Below, in pieces: positions 1 through 5,371 of a stretch of DNA of 5,372 nt (position 1 is its first letter; the number at the start of each line of letters is the position of its first letter). The stretch covers positions 1-5,372 of the forward strand of contig JAFGPZ010000149.1 of NCBI GenBank assembly GCA_016935935.1. The letters run 5' to 3'. Under the pieces are notes generated by a model. It did not search any database and was not told where the DNA came from. It saw only the letters and a list, made by a program, of their open reading frames with translations. The position numbers and the translations under genes are program-made. This stretch comes from Deltaproteobacteria bacterium. GTDB taxonomy: Bacteria; Desulfobacterota; Syntrophia; Syntrophales; UBA2210.

Positions 1-1
1 A

Positions 2-571
2 ATCACTCAGAAGGCGAGAAATGAAATAATAGATTCTGTGGTGAAACCGGTTATTAGCAGCGATCTGTTGGATGCTAAAACAAAGTATTTTGTAAATGCG
101 ACCGGAAAATTTGTCATTGGCGGACCTCAGTCTGATACGGGCATGACCGGAAGGAAGATCATAGTGGACACATACGGCGGAACAGTGCCCCATGGTGGAG
201 GGGCTTTTTCCGGAAAAGATCCTACAAAAGTAGACCGCTCCGCCACCTATGCTGCCCGTTACATCGCAAAGAATATTGTTGCTGCAGGTCTGGCTGAACG
301 GCTGCTGATTCAGTTAGCCTATGTCATAGGGGTAGCCGATCCGGTTTCCATTATGATAAACAGTTTTGGAACATTAAAAATCCCTCATGCGAGGCTTGAT
401 GAACTTATAAGAAAACATTTTGCCCTGACCCCGCGCGGGATAATCGAAATGCTGGATTTAAGAAGGCCTATATACAGAAATACTGCCGCATACGGCCACT
501 TTGGGAGAACAGAACCGACCTTCACATGGGAAAAGACAGACAAGGCAAATGATTTGAAGAGAGATGTTTGA
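2..571 (+). CDS. metK: S-adenosylmethionine synthetase (methionine adenosyltransferase), C-terminal part
   Basis: Makes S-adenosylmethionine from ATP and methionine in the cytoplasm, releasing phosphate and pyrophosphate. The reading frame is open from base 2, so the gene begins outside the window; the GTG codons at 38 and 41 are internal. About 189 residues are visible, roughly the last half of a family usually near 385-400 residues. Recognised segments in order are [24 protein letters not shown], given here as its parts GGPQSDTG and [11 protein letters not shown], which carry the Asp and Arg-Lys that bind metal and substrate phosphates in the E. coli enzyme; then [16 protein letters not shown], the glycine-rich signature with both active-site lysines; then [16 protein letters not shown]; and the C-terminal AAYGHFGR and WEKTDKA. 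The C-terminus looks complete. The gene converges on the beta-helix gene with a 52-base gap. Nothing suggests damage in the visible part. Confidence 0.97.
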   Translation: MTQKARNEIIDSVVKPVISSDLLDAKTKYFVNATGKFVIGGPQSDTGMTGRKIIVDTYGGTVPHGGGAFSGKDPTKVDRSATYAARYIAKNIVAAGLAERLLIQLAYVIGVADPVSIMINSFGTLKIPHARLDELIRKHFALTPRGIIEMLDLRRPIYRNTAAYGHFGRTEPTFTWEKTDKANDLKRDV

Positions 572-623
572 AACCCGAAGGGATTTGGTAGAAAACCAAT
601 CTTGATGCAAGAAGCGGTGTTGA

Positions 624-1556
624 CTATGGTACGGTTCTAAAAAATGTAATCCCTGTATTTGCCTTACTATTCTCACCTGATAAACAAGTTGTACTCGCTG
701 CTAACCCTCTCGCCGGATGCGGATACTGATAAGGCGCGTACCCAGGTGCTTGAGTGTTGTAATATTCTCTCCCGGATCGTATGTATGATGTTTCATCAAT
801 GCCGTTAGGGACACAAAATGCGTTATGAGCGGTACCATCCGTAATAGCAAGGACATCGCTGCCGCCGGACGTTCTGTTATCCAAGAAATACGCAATATCT
901 CCAATCTGGCGTGTTCCTCCATCGCGTATTCTTCCTATCTGGTCACAACATGGGTACCCTTCGCTACCAATGCAGGAGGGGGTACTTCCCGATGACAATG
1001 CGGAATTTGTAGAGTAATCGTTTGTAGTTACCGGATAAGCGTAAGCCGCTGTAGTGCAAACCCGGTATTCAAACAATTCGATGCTTGCACTATTTGCAAA
1101 CCTGTTCGCATATACTCGACCAGAACCCGCCCTGAGAAAAATATGCCTCCCGGAATGCTTAGTATCAAAATAGTTGCCATATATCTCCCACATTCTGCCT
1201 CCACGCCTACCAGTACCATGACCGTAACCATGCGCATCTACAGCGTCATACCACCGTCCACTCCCGGTATATGTAAACTTATTGCACCGGATAACAGCAG
1301 CATAACCGTAAGACATATAAATAGCATGATTCCCGGCAGGATCATTTTGAGAAAACTCATTGTCCTCAAAAAACACAAAACTTCCGGCACTCCCAAAAGC
1401 CTCGGCCCATCCCCAACTTGTATCATCTCTTCCAAAAATATAACCGTATGATGTAGAGCTACAATTAATAAACCTATTATTATCAACAAGACCGGCAGAA
1501 CTTGCATTTATGTGGAACGCATCGTGGGCATTCACAGTTGGTAATCCTCCACCCAT
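624..1556 (-). CDS. C-terminal fragment of beta-helix (pectin-lyase-like) protein
   Basis: A 310-residue frame that opens right after a TGA at 1559-1557. The first roughly 8-10 residues are probably an out-of-frame artefact, and true homology should begin near NAHDAFHINAS. Visible beta-helix turns include SAGLVDNNRFINCSS, FVFFEDNEFSQND, AAVIRCNKFTYTG, MWEIYGNYFD and GRVYANRFANSAS, each a short hydrophobic strand followed by an Asn-rich turn. The end, REYYNTQAPGYAPYQYPHP, is the closing Tyr-Pro-His-Pro motif I associate with secreted beta-helix proteins of environmental Gram-negatives. No catalytic residues can be assigned; polysaccharide binding or lyase activity and a cell-surface role are both possible. 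The ATG lacks a convincing ribosome site, so independent translation is doubtful. Confidence 0.65.
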   Translation of the reverse strand: MGGGLPTVNAHDAFHINASSAGLVDNNRFINCSSTSYGYIFGRDDTSWGWAEAFGSAGSFVFFEDNEFSQNDPAGNHAIYMSYGYAAVIRCNKFTYTGSGRWYDAVDAHGYGHGTGRRGGRMWEIYGNYFDTKHSGRHIFLRAGSGRVYANRFANSASIELFEYRVCTTAAYAYPVTTNDYSTNSALSSGSTPSCIGSEGYPCCDQIGRIRDGGTRQIGDIAYFLDNRTSGGSDVLAITDGTAHNAFCVPNGIDETSYIRSGREYYNTQAPGYAPYQYPHPARGLAASTTCLSGENSKANTGITFFRTVP

Positions 1557-1899
1557 TCACCGTGGTCCCCGCATTGCCGCTTTGAACGCCAACATCGAAC
1601 ACGGCAATGTTCCCCCCAGTATTTTGAAACTTGATGTTCCTGAGTACAAATCCATCACTTCCTGTAATGAAGCGGAAGCCGTATCCCTGAATACATGTTG
1701 AGGAGGCGCCTTGGCCCTGTATGGTGATGCATTTGGCTACATCAATATGCGATGTCCATACCGCACTACCGCAGGTGCAAGCGGGGATTGACACAGTATC
1801 TCCATTTGCGGCGGCAGTTATGGCTGCAAGAACATCTCCTCTACTACATGATGTTGCTGTAACCTTATCTAATGATGTTTCTGCGGTGTCGAGTATCAT
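1483..1899 (-). CDS. N-terminal fragment of beta-helix protein, fused to IS-encoded start
   Basis: A 138-residue frame. Residues 1-5 (MILDT) come from the IS left end. Residues 6-120 are beta-helix sequence: SCSRGDVLAAITAAANGDTV at 17-36 is the usual first turn of these proteins (a Cys-Ser-x-x-D-V-x-A-A-I segment, then G-D-T-V-x-I-P-A), followed by HIDVAKCITIQGQG (51-64) and DGFVLRNIKF (82-91). From about residue 121 the sequence (CECPRCVPHKCKFCRSC) no longer fits and is probably out of frame. The ATG at 1899 has a good Shine-Dalgarno, GAGGTG at 1912-1907, with a 7-base spacer, so the fragment could be translated if transcribed. It has no signal peptide, although the fold and cysteines suggest a protein made for export. 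Confidence 0.6.
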   Translation of the reverse strand: MILDTAETSLDKVTATSCSRGDVLAAITAAANGDTVSIPACTCGSAVWTSHIDVAKCITIQGQGASSTCIQGYGFRFITGSDGFVLRNIKFQNTGGNIAVFDVGVQSGNAGTTVNGWRITNCECPRCVPHKCKFCRSC

Positions 1900-1910
1900 G
1901 ATAATTCACC
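1887..1910 (+). repeat. Left terminal inverted repeat (IRL) with outermost repeat L1
   Basis: Begins TGTCGAG and contains the 18-bp repeat GTATCATGATAATTCACC at 1893-1910. It pairs with 4402-4425 in inverted orientation at 20 of 24 positions. On the minus strand it supplies the start codon (1899-1897) of the truncated beta-helix gene. Confidence 0.8.
1900..1905 (+). promoter_or_regulatory. Candidate -10 half (GATAAT) of an IS21-type junction promoter
   Basis: GATAAT (5 of 6 to TATAAT) lies 13 bases inside the left end and points toward istA. No good -35 precedes it in this integrated copy. Joined to the right-end TTGACA with 3-4 bp between the ends, as in IS21 tandem or circular forms, the spacer would be 16-17 bases. 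Inference from the known IS21 mechanism. Confidence 0.5.
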
Positions 1911-1912
1911 TC
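1907..1912 (-). promoter_or_regulatory. IS-borne Shine-Dalgarno for the chimeric beta-helix ORF
   Basis: GAGGTG on the minus strand, 7 bases before the ATG at 1899. Both the site and the start codon lie within the IS left end. It overlaps one arm of the palindrome at 1909-1920, so it could be masked in longer transcripts coming out of the element. Confidence 0.55.
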
Positions 1913-1920
1913 TTTAGAGG
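1909..1920. repeat. 12-bp palindrome next to L1
   Basis: CCTCTTTAGAGG forms a small stem (CCTC with GAGG, and potentially one further pair) right beside repeat L1. A matching palindrome, CCCCTAAAGGGG, lies beside R2 at the other end in the same position relative to the repeat. Confidence 0.6.
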
Positions 1921-1926
1921 GGTTCA

Positions 1927-1944
1927 GTATCACCAGATTTCACC
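1927..1944 (+). repeat. Internal left-end repeat L2
   Basis: GTATCACCAGATTTCACC, an 18-bp copy of the terminal repeat (consensus GTATCA-N3-T/G-N-ATTCACC-like, the most divergent of the five). It starts 34 bases after L1 and 24 bases before L3. Probably a transposase binding site, inferred from the family. Confidence 0.7.
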
Positions 1945-1950
1945 CCCCCA

Positions 1951-1968
1951 GTATCAGGATAATTCACC
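1951..1968 (+). repeat. Internal left-end repeat L3
   Basis: GTATCAGGATAATTCACC, differing from L1 at only two positions (TG to GG and neighbours). The L2-L3 start spacing of 24 resembles the 25-base R1-R2 spacing at the other end. Probably a transposase binding site. Confidence 0.75.
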
Positions 1969-2050
1969 TCCTGCTTTCGGGTAGAGAAAAATATCAAAGC
2001 CGGTATAACCTCCCGGAGTTTTAGAAACTTGACAAGGAGGACGGATATCG

Positions 2051-3619
2051 GTGGCCAGGAGGCAGGTAACGATGAATGAGATTGTAGAGATGATTTATCA
2101 GTGGCACCAGGGAATCGGTTTGCGGGAGATTCGACGATCCCTGGGATTTGATCGGAACACAGTCCGGAAGTATGTACGACTCGCCCAGACTGTTGGCATT
2201 AGCCGTGATGTTCCATTTCCACTGGAGAGCGACCTTGTGGAGAAGTTGAAAGCAGCTACGGATGCAGCGGTTTTGAGGGCAACTCCTGCCCAGGATATGA
2301 TTGTTACCCATAAGGAATGGATCACAGAGCTTTTGAGGAATGAGAAGATAAAGGCCAAGCAGATATGGCGCCTTTTTCAGGAAAAGACAGGAGTCAAGAT
2401 CGGCTACTGTACAATGCTTCGGTATCTTAAGTTTCAGTTTCAGTGGGGTGCTCCCAGCGTGACGGTGAGGATCGAGGTGGCACCGGGAAGTCAGGCCCAG
2501 GTGGATTTTGGCTATGGAGGAATGATGAAAGATCCGGAAACGGGAAGACGTCGCAAAGCCTGGTCCTTTATCATGACTCTTTCCTACAGCAGGCACCGGT
2601 TTGTTCGTTTCGTCTTTCGCCGGGATGTGAGGAACTGGATCGATTGCCATGTAAGGGCATTTGCCTTTTTGGGCGGTGTTCCCGGCACCATTGTGCTGGA
2701 TAATCTGAAGCCTGGTGTTTTGAAACCTGACATATATGATCCTACATTGAACCGGGCCTACGCTGATTTGGAGAGGCACTATGGATTCGTTGCCGATCCG
2801 GCAAAAGTGGGGAAGCCCAAACACAAAGGAAAGGTGGAGAGGATGGTGCCTGTTGTGCGGCAGCATCTTCTTATGGGCAGAGATTTTCGTGACATCGATG
2901 AGGCGAATGAACGGGCATTGTCCTGGTGCAGGCAGGAGATCGGCATGGAGGTTCACGGCACCACGCAGAAGCGGCCTTTTGAGGTCTTCCAGAGGGAAGA
3001 GGCGTCTTGTCTGAAGCCGCTGCCTGCCGAATCTTTTGAATGTCCCCAGTGGAAGAAGTGTGTGGTCCACCCTGATCATCATGTTGTTTTTGACCGTTCC
3101 TATTATTCGCTGCCTACCCGTTTTATCGGGAAAGAGGTCTGGGTGCGGGGAGGCTGCCGCGTGGTTCATATTTTCCTTGATGAGCAAATGATCAAGACTC
3201 ACAGCCGGGCGCTGTTACCTGGAACTTTTATGACCGATTACTCGGATTATCCACCACAGAAACAGGCTTACCTGATGCCTGCACCCACCTTGTGCCGGGC
3301 GAAAGCGGCAGAGATCGGACCCCAGACCGAGACCCTGATCCGTATGATCCTGAGCGATCATGCTATGCGCAACCTGCGTAAAGCCCAGGCCGTATTGCGT
3401 CTTGCTGAAAAATATGGAAACACCGCCATGGAAGCTGCTGCAGAAAGAGCGGTCTTCTTCGGGAACTTCCGTTATCAGAGCATCAAGGATATCCTGGAAA
3501 AAGGGTTGAAAATGGTGCCAGAATCAACGTTACGGATTCCGGTTACCCTCTCTCCCCTCGGCCAGAGATTTTTGCGACCCCTTGATTACTTTGCCGCTGG
3601 AATGGAGGTGACCTCATGA
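2051..3619 (+). CDS. istA: IS21-family transposase IstA (DDE recombinase)
   Basis: Cuts and joins the ends of the IS during transposition, working with IstB. 522 residues, a normal family length. Residues about 10-43 hold a helix-turn-helix (GLREIRRSLGFDRNTVRKYVR) for end binding. The integrase-like DDE core follows: D152 in AQVDFGYGG, D217 in GTIVLDNLKPG and E263 in HKGKVERMV, all present. The C-terminal part (about 345-400) contains the HHVVFDRSYYSLP and GKEVWVRGG segments typical of IstA. The start is GTG at 2051 with AAGGAGG at 2034-2040, 10 bases upstream. ATG at 2072 has its own AGGAGG (2057-2062, 9-base spacer) and would remove seven residues, matching a shorter family N-terminus. The 3' end overlaps istB by ATGA. 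I see no strong resident promoter upstream. Confidence 0.95.
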   Translation: MARRQVTMNEIVEMIYQWHQGIGLREIRRSLGFDRNTVRKYVRLAQTVGISRDVPFPLESDLVEKLKAATDAAVLRATPAQDMIVTHKEWITELLRNEKIKAKQIWRLFQEKTGVKIGYCTMLRYLKFQFQWGAPSVTVRIEVAPGSQAQVDFGYGGMMKDPETGRRRKAWSFIMTLSYSRHRFVRFVFRRDVRNWIDCHVRAFAFLGGVPGTIVLDNLKPGVLKPDIYDPTLNRAYADLERHYGFVADPAKVGKPKHKGKVERMVPVVRQHLLMGRDFRDIDEANERALSWCRQEIGMEVHGTTQKRPFEVFQREEASCLKPLPAESFECPQWKKCVVHPDHHVVFDRSYYSLPTRFIGKEVWVRGGCRVVHIFLDEQMIKTHSRALLPGTFMTDYSDYPPQKQAYLMPAPTLCRAKAAEIGPQTETLIRMILSDHAMRNLRKAQAVLRLAEKYGNTAMEAAAERAVFFGNFRYQSIKDILEKGLKMVPESTLRIPVTLSPLGQRFLRPLDYFAAGMEVTS

Positions 3620-4386
3620 ACATCGACTACCAACTTAAAGAACACTTGAGAATCTTGCGTTTAAGCGGTTTCCTCGAAAGCTTTGATCTCAGACTCCATC
3701 AGGCACAAAAGGATTCTCTGGGCTATCTGGAGTTCTTTCAATTGATCATCCAGGATGAAATCGAACGCAGAGAAGCCAAAAAACTCAACCTCCGCCTTTC
3801 CCGGGCTTCCTTCGAAGAAGAGAAAACCCTCGAAGGATTCGATTTCTCATTTAACCCGAAACTGAATGCCAAACTCATCCGGGATCTCGGCAGCGGCATC
3901 TTTATCGAAAGGCGGGAGCATATACTCCTGTATGGTTCAGCCGGTGTGGGAAAAACCCACCTTGCCCAAGCCATCGGTCATCATGCCTGCCGCCTCGGCT
4001 ATGATGTTCTCTTCACGAAAGCCATAAAGCTCTTCCGTTTCCTCCTGGCAGGACGGGCAGATAACTCATGGGAAAAACGAATGAAAAAATATCTGGCGCC
4101 GGATCTCCTGATCATTGACGATTTCGGACTCTCTCCGCTCAATTCCATTCAGGCAGAGGACTTCTATGAAATCGTAACGGAACGGCACCTTAAATCTTCA
4201 ATCATTATTACAAGCAACAGGCCACCCCAGGACTGGGTGCCCCTGTTTCCTGATCCTGTCATGGCTAACTCTGCCCTTGACAGGCTGGCGCATCATGCTC
4301 ATCACTTAATCATGGAAGGAGAATCGTATAGACGTAAACTTAAACCAAAAACATCAACCCCTCTATCCCCTAAAGGGGTGAATTAA
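3616..4386 (+). CDS. istB: IS21-family helper ATPase IstB
   Basis: An AAA+ ATPase related to DnaC that assembles on target DNA and activates IstA, so it governs target choice. 256 residues, the usual length. The N-terminal helical domain (1-100) includes LRLSGFLESFDLRL and the Glu/Arg-rich helix IQDEIERREAKKLNLRL. The AAA+ core has Walker A GSAGVGKT at 107-114, Walker B LLIIDDFG at 164-171 (D168, D169), sensor-like IIITSNRPPQDW at 196-207, and the arginine-containing DRLAHHA at 222-228. ESYRRK at 236-241 is the usual C-terminal box. ATG at 3616 overlaps the istA stop (ATGA), with GGAGGTG at 3604-3610, so translation is probably coupled. The stop codon lies inside terminal repeat R2. Intact and probably functional. 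Confidence 0.95.
   Translation: MNIDYQLKEHLRILRLSGFLESFDLRLHQAQKDSLGYLEFFQLIIQDEIERREAKKLNLRLSRASFEEEKTLEGFDFSFNPKLNAKLIRDLGSGIFIERREHILLYGSAGVGKTHLAQAIGHHACRLGYDVLFTKAIKLFRFLLAGRADNSWEKRMKKYLAPDLLIIDDFGLSPLNSIQAEDFYEIVTERHLKSSIIITSNRPPQDWVPLFPDPVMANSALDRLAHHAHHLIMEGESYRRKLKPKTSTPLSPKGVN
4367..4378. repeat. 12-bp palindrome next to R2
   Basis: CCCCTAAAGGGG at the 3' end of istB, directly abutting R2. It has the same four-base loop and position as the palindrome beside L1, with a T-A pair replaced by C-G. It is not followed by a T-run, so it is not a typical terminator. Confidence 0.6.
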
Positions 4387-4394
4387 GATGATAC
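4377..4394 (-). repeat. Internal right-end repeat R2
   Basis: Reverse complement reads GTATCATCTTAATTCACC, another copy of the 18-bp terminal repeat. The istB stop codon (TAA, 4384-4386) lies inside it, so the end of istB and a likely transposase binding site share the same DNA. Confidence 0.75.
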
Positions 4395-4401
4395 CGGGGA
4401 G

Positions 4402-4425
4402 GGTGAATAAACGTGATACTTGACA
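4402..4425 (-). repeat. Right terminal inverted repeat (IRR) with outermost repeat R1
   Basis: Reverse complement begins TGTCAAG and contains GTATCACGTTTATTCACC (4419-4402). It matches the left end at 20 of 24 positions. Its outer six bases on the + strand are a perfect TTGACA. Confidence 0.8.
4420..4425 (+). promoter_or_regulatory. Candidate outward -35 half (TTGACA) at the IS right end
   Basis: A perfect -35 hexamer forming the last six bases of the element and pointing outward. In the right flank only poor -10 matches follow (GACAAT at 4445-4450 with a 19-base spacer). Its likely use is therefore in an end-to-end IS junction rather than here. The left end has TCGACA at the equivalent place. 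Confidence 0.5.
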
Positions 4426-4426
4426 C

Positions 4427-4519
4427 ATGTGGTTCGAACAGCTGGACAATAATGCATCAGACTTTATAGCCGTAGTTAAACTTACTCCCATAAATAGAGC
4501 ACAATACTTGTGCAGCTAA
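4427..4519 (+). pseudogene. Possible 3' remnant of a gene cut by the IS
   Basis: Immediately outside the IS right end a plus-strand frame runs 30 codons from an ATG at 4427 to TAA at 4517-4519. It reads as plausible protein sequence (WFEQLDNNASDFIAVVKL, then TPINRAQYLC). In the same frame there is a TGA inside the IS at 4421-4423, so anything upstream would have been cut off by the insertion. I do not recognise the family. There is no Shine-Dalgarno of its own. A chance open frame of this length is quite possible, so this is tentative. Confidence 0.25.
4499..4513 (-). terminator. Weak hairpin downstream of the phosphopantetheinyl transferase gene
   Basis: GCACAA-TAC-TTGTGC is a perfect 6-bp inverted repeat with a 3-base loop, about 50 bases past the transferase stop. 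On the minus strand it is followed by TCTATTTAT, only a loose U-rich stretch. It could be a weak terminator or chance. Apart from this and the possible gene remnant, the 4426-4565 gap holds nothing I can identify. Confidence 0.25.
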
Positions 4520-4565
4520 AGGTAAAGATTTATGTGCGGGTAGAATATTTCATTGTAAAAAGATA

Positions 4566-5318
4566 TCAGGTAAGATGAAGTTGCTGAACACATATGATTG
4601 GCTCAACGGGGTCGCATTGCAGGGCGAGAGCGGAGGCAAAACCTTCGACCGCATTGATGTCCCTCAGTACCCACTTCGTTGTTTCATTAGAATCCTGTAT
4701 GCTTAGAAATGCAAGTGAATCCTCATTCAGGCAGGATAGCACATCGAGTGCATCAAGGGGATAATATAATCCAACACCTCTTGCCTTGAGCAGCGCTTCT
4801 TTTCGCGTCCAGCACTTGAAGAAAGCCTTTTTCTTTTCAATCATTGGAAGCGCTCTCAATATCTTTCTTTCGCTCTTGTGAAAAAATCGATCAATCAAAT
4901 CATCCATTTCCCGAATTTCAATTAACCTTTCAATGTCAATTCCGATTTCTCGGTTGCAGGCAAATGCGCACAAGGCAATACCGCAGGAATGAGACGCGTT
5001 AAACCGAATATCAACTCCATCATGCCGACAGATAAGTCTTGGTTTGTTATTTGTTTCTGTGTGAAACAAAATGGTTTGAGGATTTGTCACGAGGTAGCGT
5101 CCGAGGATCATTCGCAGGATCCCCCTTCGGGTGACATAGCGGGCCCGATCCTTCTCAGTGAAAAACTGCTCTGAACGAACCTTTTCTTCTTTCGAAAGTA
5201 GAAGTATCCACTTATCTGCCCATCTGGCATGTTTATCCAGGTCAGCCACCCATATATGAACTTCGTTCGACGCTAATTCGATTTCTCCATGATTCGTTTT
5301 TGGCAATTGTATTTCCAT
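4566..5318 (-). CDS. Sfp-type 4'-phosphopantetheinyl transferase
   Basis: Transfers the 4'-phosphopantetheine arm of coenzyme A to a conserved serine of acyl- or peptidyl-carrier proteins, switching on fatty-acid, polyketide or non-ribosomal peptide synthesis. 250 residues, the length of the Sfp/EntD/Gsp group rather than the short AcpS type. Motifs in order: NKPRL at 91-95, RFNASHS at 105-111 (CoA-binding box), GIDIE at 126-130 with Mg-binding D128 and E130, and FFKCWTRKEALLKARGVGL at 166-184 with E174 and K173/K178. All expected catalytic residues are present. An in-frame TAA upstream at 5330-5328 rules out a longer start, and no clear Shine-Dalgarno precedes the ATG. The ATG overlaps a TAA in another frame as TAATG, so it may rely on coupling to an upstream gene. 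The carrier-protein partner is not in the window, so the pathway is unknown. Confidence 0.93.
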   Translation of the reverse strand: MEIQLPKTNHGEIELASNEVHIWVADLDKHARWADKWILLLSKEEKVRSEQFFTEKDRARYVTRRGILRMILGRYLVTNPQTILFHTETNNKPRLICRHDGVDIRFNASHSCGIALCAFACNREIGIDIERLIEIREMDDLIDRFFHKSERKILRALPMIEKKKAFFKCWTRKEALLKARGVGLYYPLDALDVLSCLNEDSLAFLSIQDSNETTKWVLRDINAVEGFASALALQCDPVEPIICVQQLHLT

Positions 5319-5371
5319 TAGGCATGATTAATACTGCAAAATAATAGCTGAAGTGCCCTCGAATTGTAGTC
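5318..5371 (-). CDS. Possible 3' end of an upstream gene, coupled to the transferase
   Basis: From the right edge a minus-strand frame is open for 17 codons (ending LQLLFCSINHA) and stops at TAA 5320-5318, overlapping the transferase ATG as TAATG. That arrangement is typical of translational coupling and would explain the missing Shine-Dalgarno. The stretch is too short to identify, and another frame is also open here, so it may be chance. Confidence 0.2.
   Translation of the reverse strand, partial: DYNSRALQLLFCSINHA

Larger units (their letters stand above)
624..1899 (-). pseudogene. Frameshifted, 5'-truncated secreted parallel beta-helix protein gene
   Basis: Two overlapping minus-strand reading frames encode consecutive parts of one right-handed beta-helix (pectin-lyase-like fold) protein. 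The first frame is good beta-helix sequence up to about GTTVNGWRITNC and then becomes a cysteine-rich nonsense tail. The second frame makes sense from about HDAFHINASSAGLVDNN. Removing one base in 1525-1540 (for example one C of the CCC on the minus strand, GGG at 1526-1528) joins them into 424 residues. The first five codons (MILDT) lie inside the IS21 terminal repeat. The native sequence resumes at AETSLDKV, which resembles the residues just after a signal-peptide cleavage site. The original start and export signal are therefore gone. Either defect alone would probably prevent normal function; the frameshift could instead be a sequencing or assembly error. Confidence 0.75.
1887..4425 (+). 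mobile_element. IS21-family insertion sequence, apparently complete
   Basis: A 2539-bp element, within the size range of the IS21 family. It carries istA and istB in order plus matched ends. The outermost 24 bases at left (1887-1910) match the reverse complement of 4402-4425 at 20 of 24 positions, starting TGTC and ending GACA, so the element begins TG and ends CA as usual for the family. Copies of an 18-bp repeat lie behind both ends, as in other IS21 members where they are taken as transposase binding sites. Both genes are full length with all key motifs, so the element looks able to transpose. The bases just outside (TTCTGCGG left, CATGTGGT right) show no 4-8 bp target duplication. An alternative left boundary near 1921 is possible if the outermost left repeat belonged to another copy, but the outer-end match favours 1887. 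Confidence 0.85.

Noticed and set aside
572..623. Possible terminator between metK and the beta-helix gene (TTGGT-AGAAA-ACCAA)
   Set aside because: The stem is short, extension needs a bulge, and no T-run follows on either strand.
1893..1968. The repeated 18-bp units as a CRISPR array
   Set aside because: Only three imperfect copies at unequal short spacing at one end, with inverted copies at the other end of a transposon. They are IS terminal repeats.
1143..1984. Plus-strand open frames opposite the beta-helix gene (1143-1451, 1510-1701, 1721-1984)
   Set aside because: The minus-strand translation has clear beta-helix repeats through this region. The plus-strand products show no family features and are shadows.
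2001..2033. Resident istA promoter from TATAAC (2004-2009) or TTGACA (2028-2033)
   Set aside because: TATAAC has no acceptable -35 at 16-18 bases. TTGACA is only 17 bases before the GTG start, and no -10 follows at the right distance before the gene.
2021..3202. Long minus-strand open frame (393 codons) opposite istA
   Set aside because: It lies entirely antisense to a clearly recognised transposase and has no recognisable motifs. It is explained by the codon use of istA.
1921..4435. GGTTC at 1921-1925 and 4431-4435 as a target-site duplication
   Set aside because: Accepting it would put the element ends at different distances from the terminal repeats (one base at left, eleven at right), which does not fit inverted-repeat ends.
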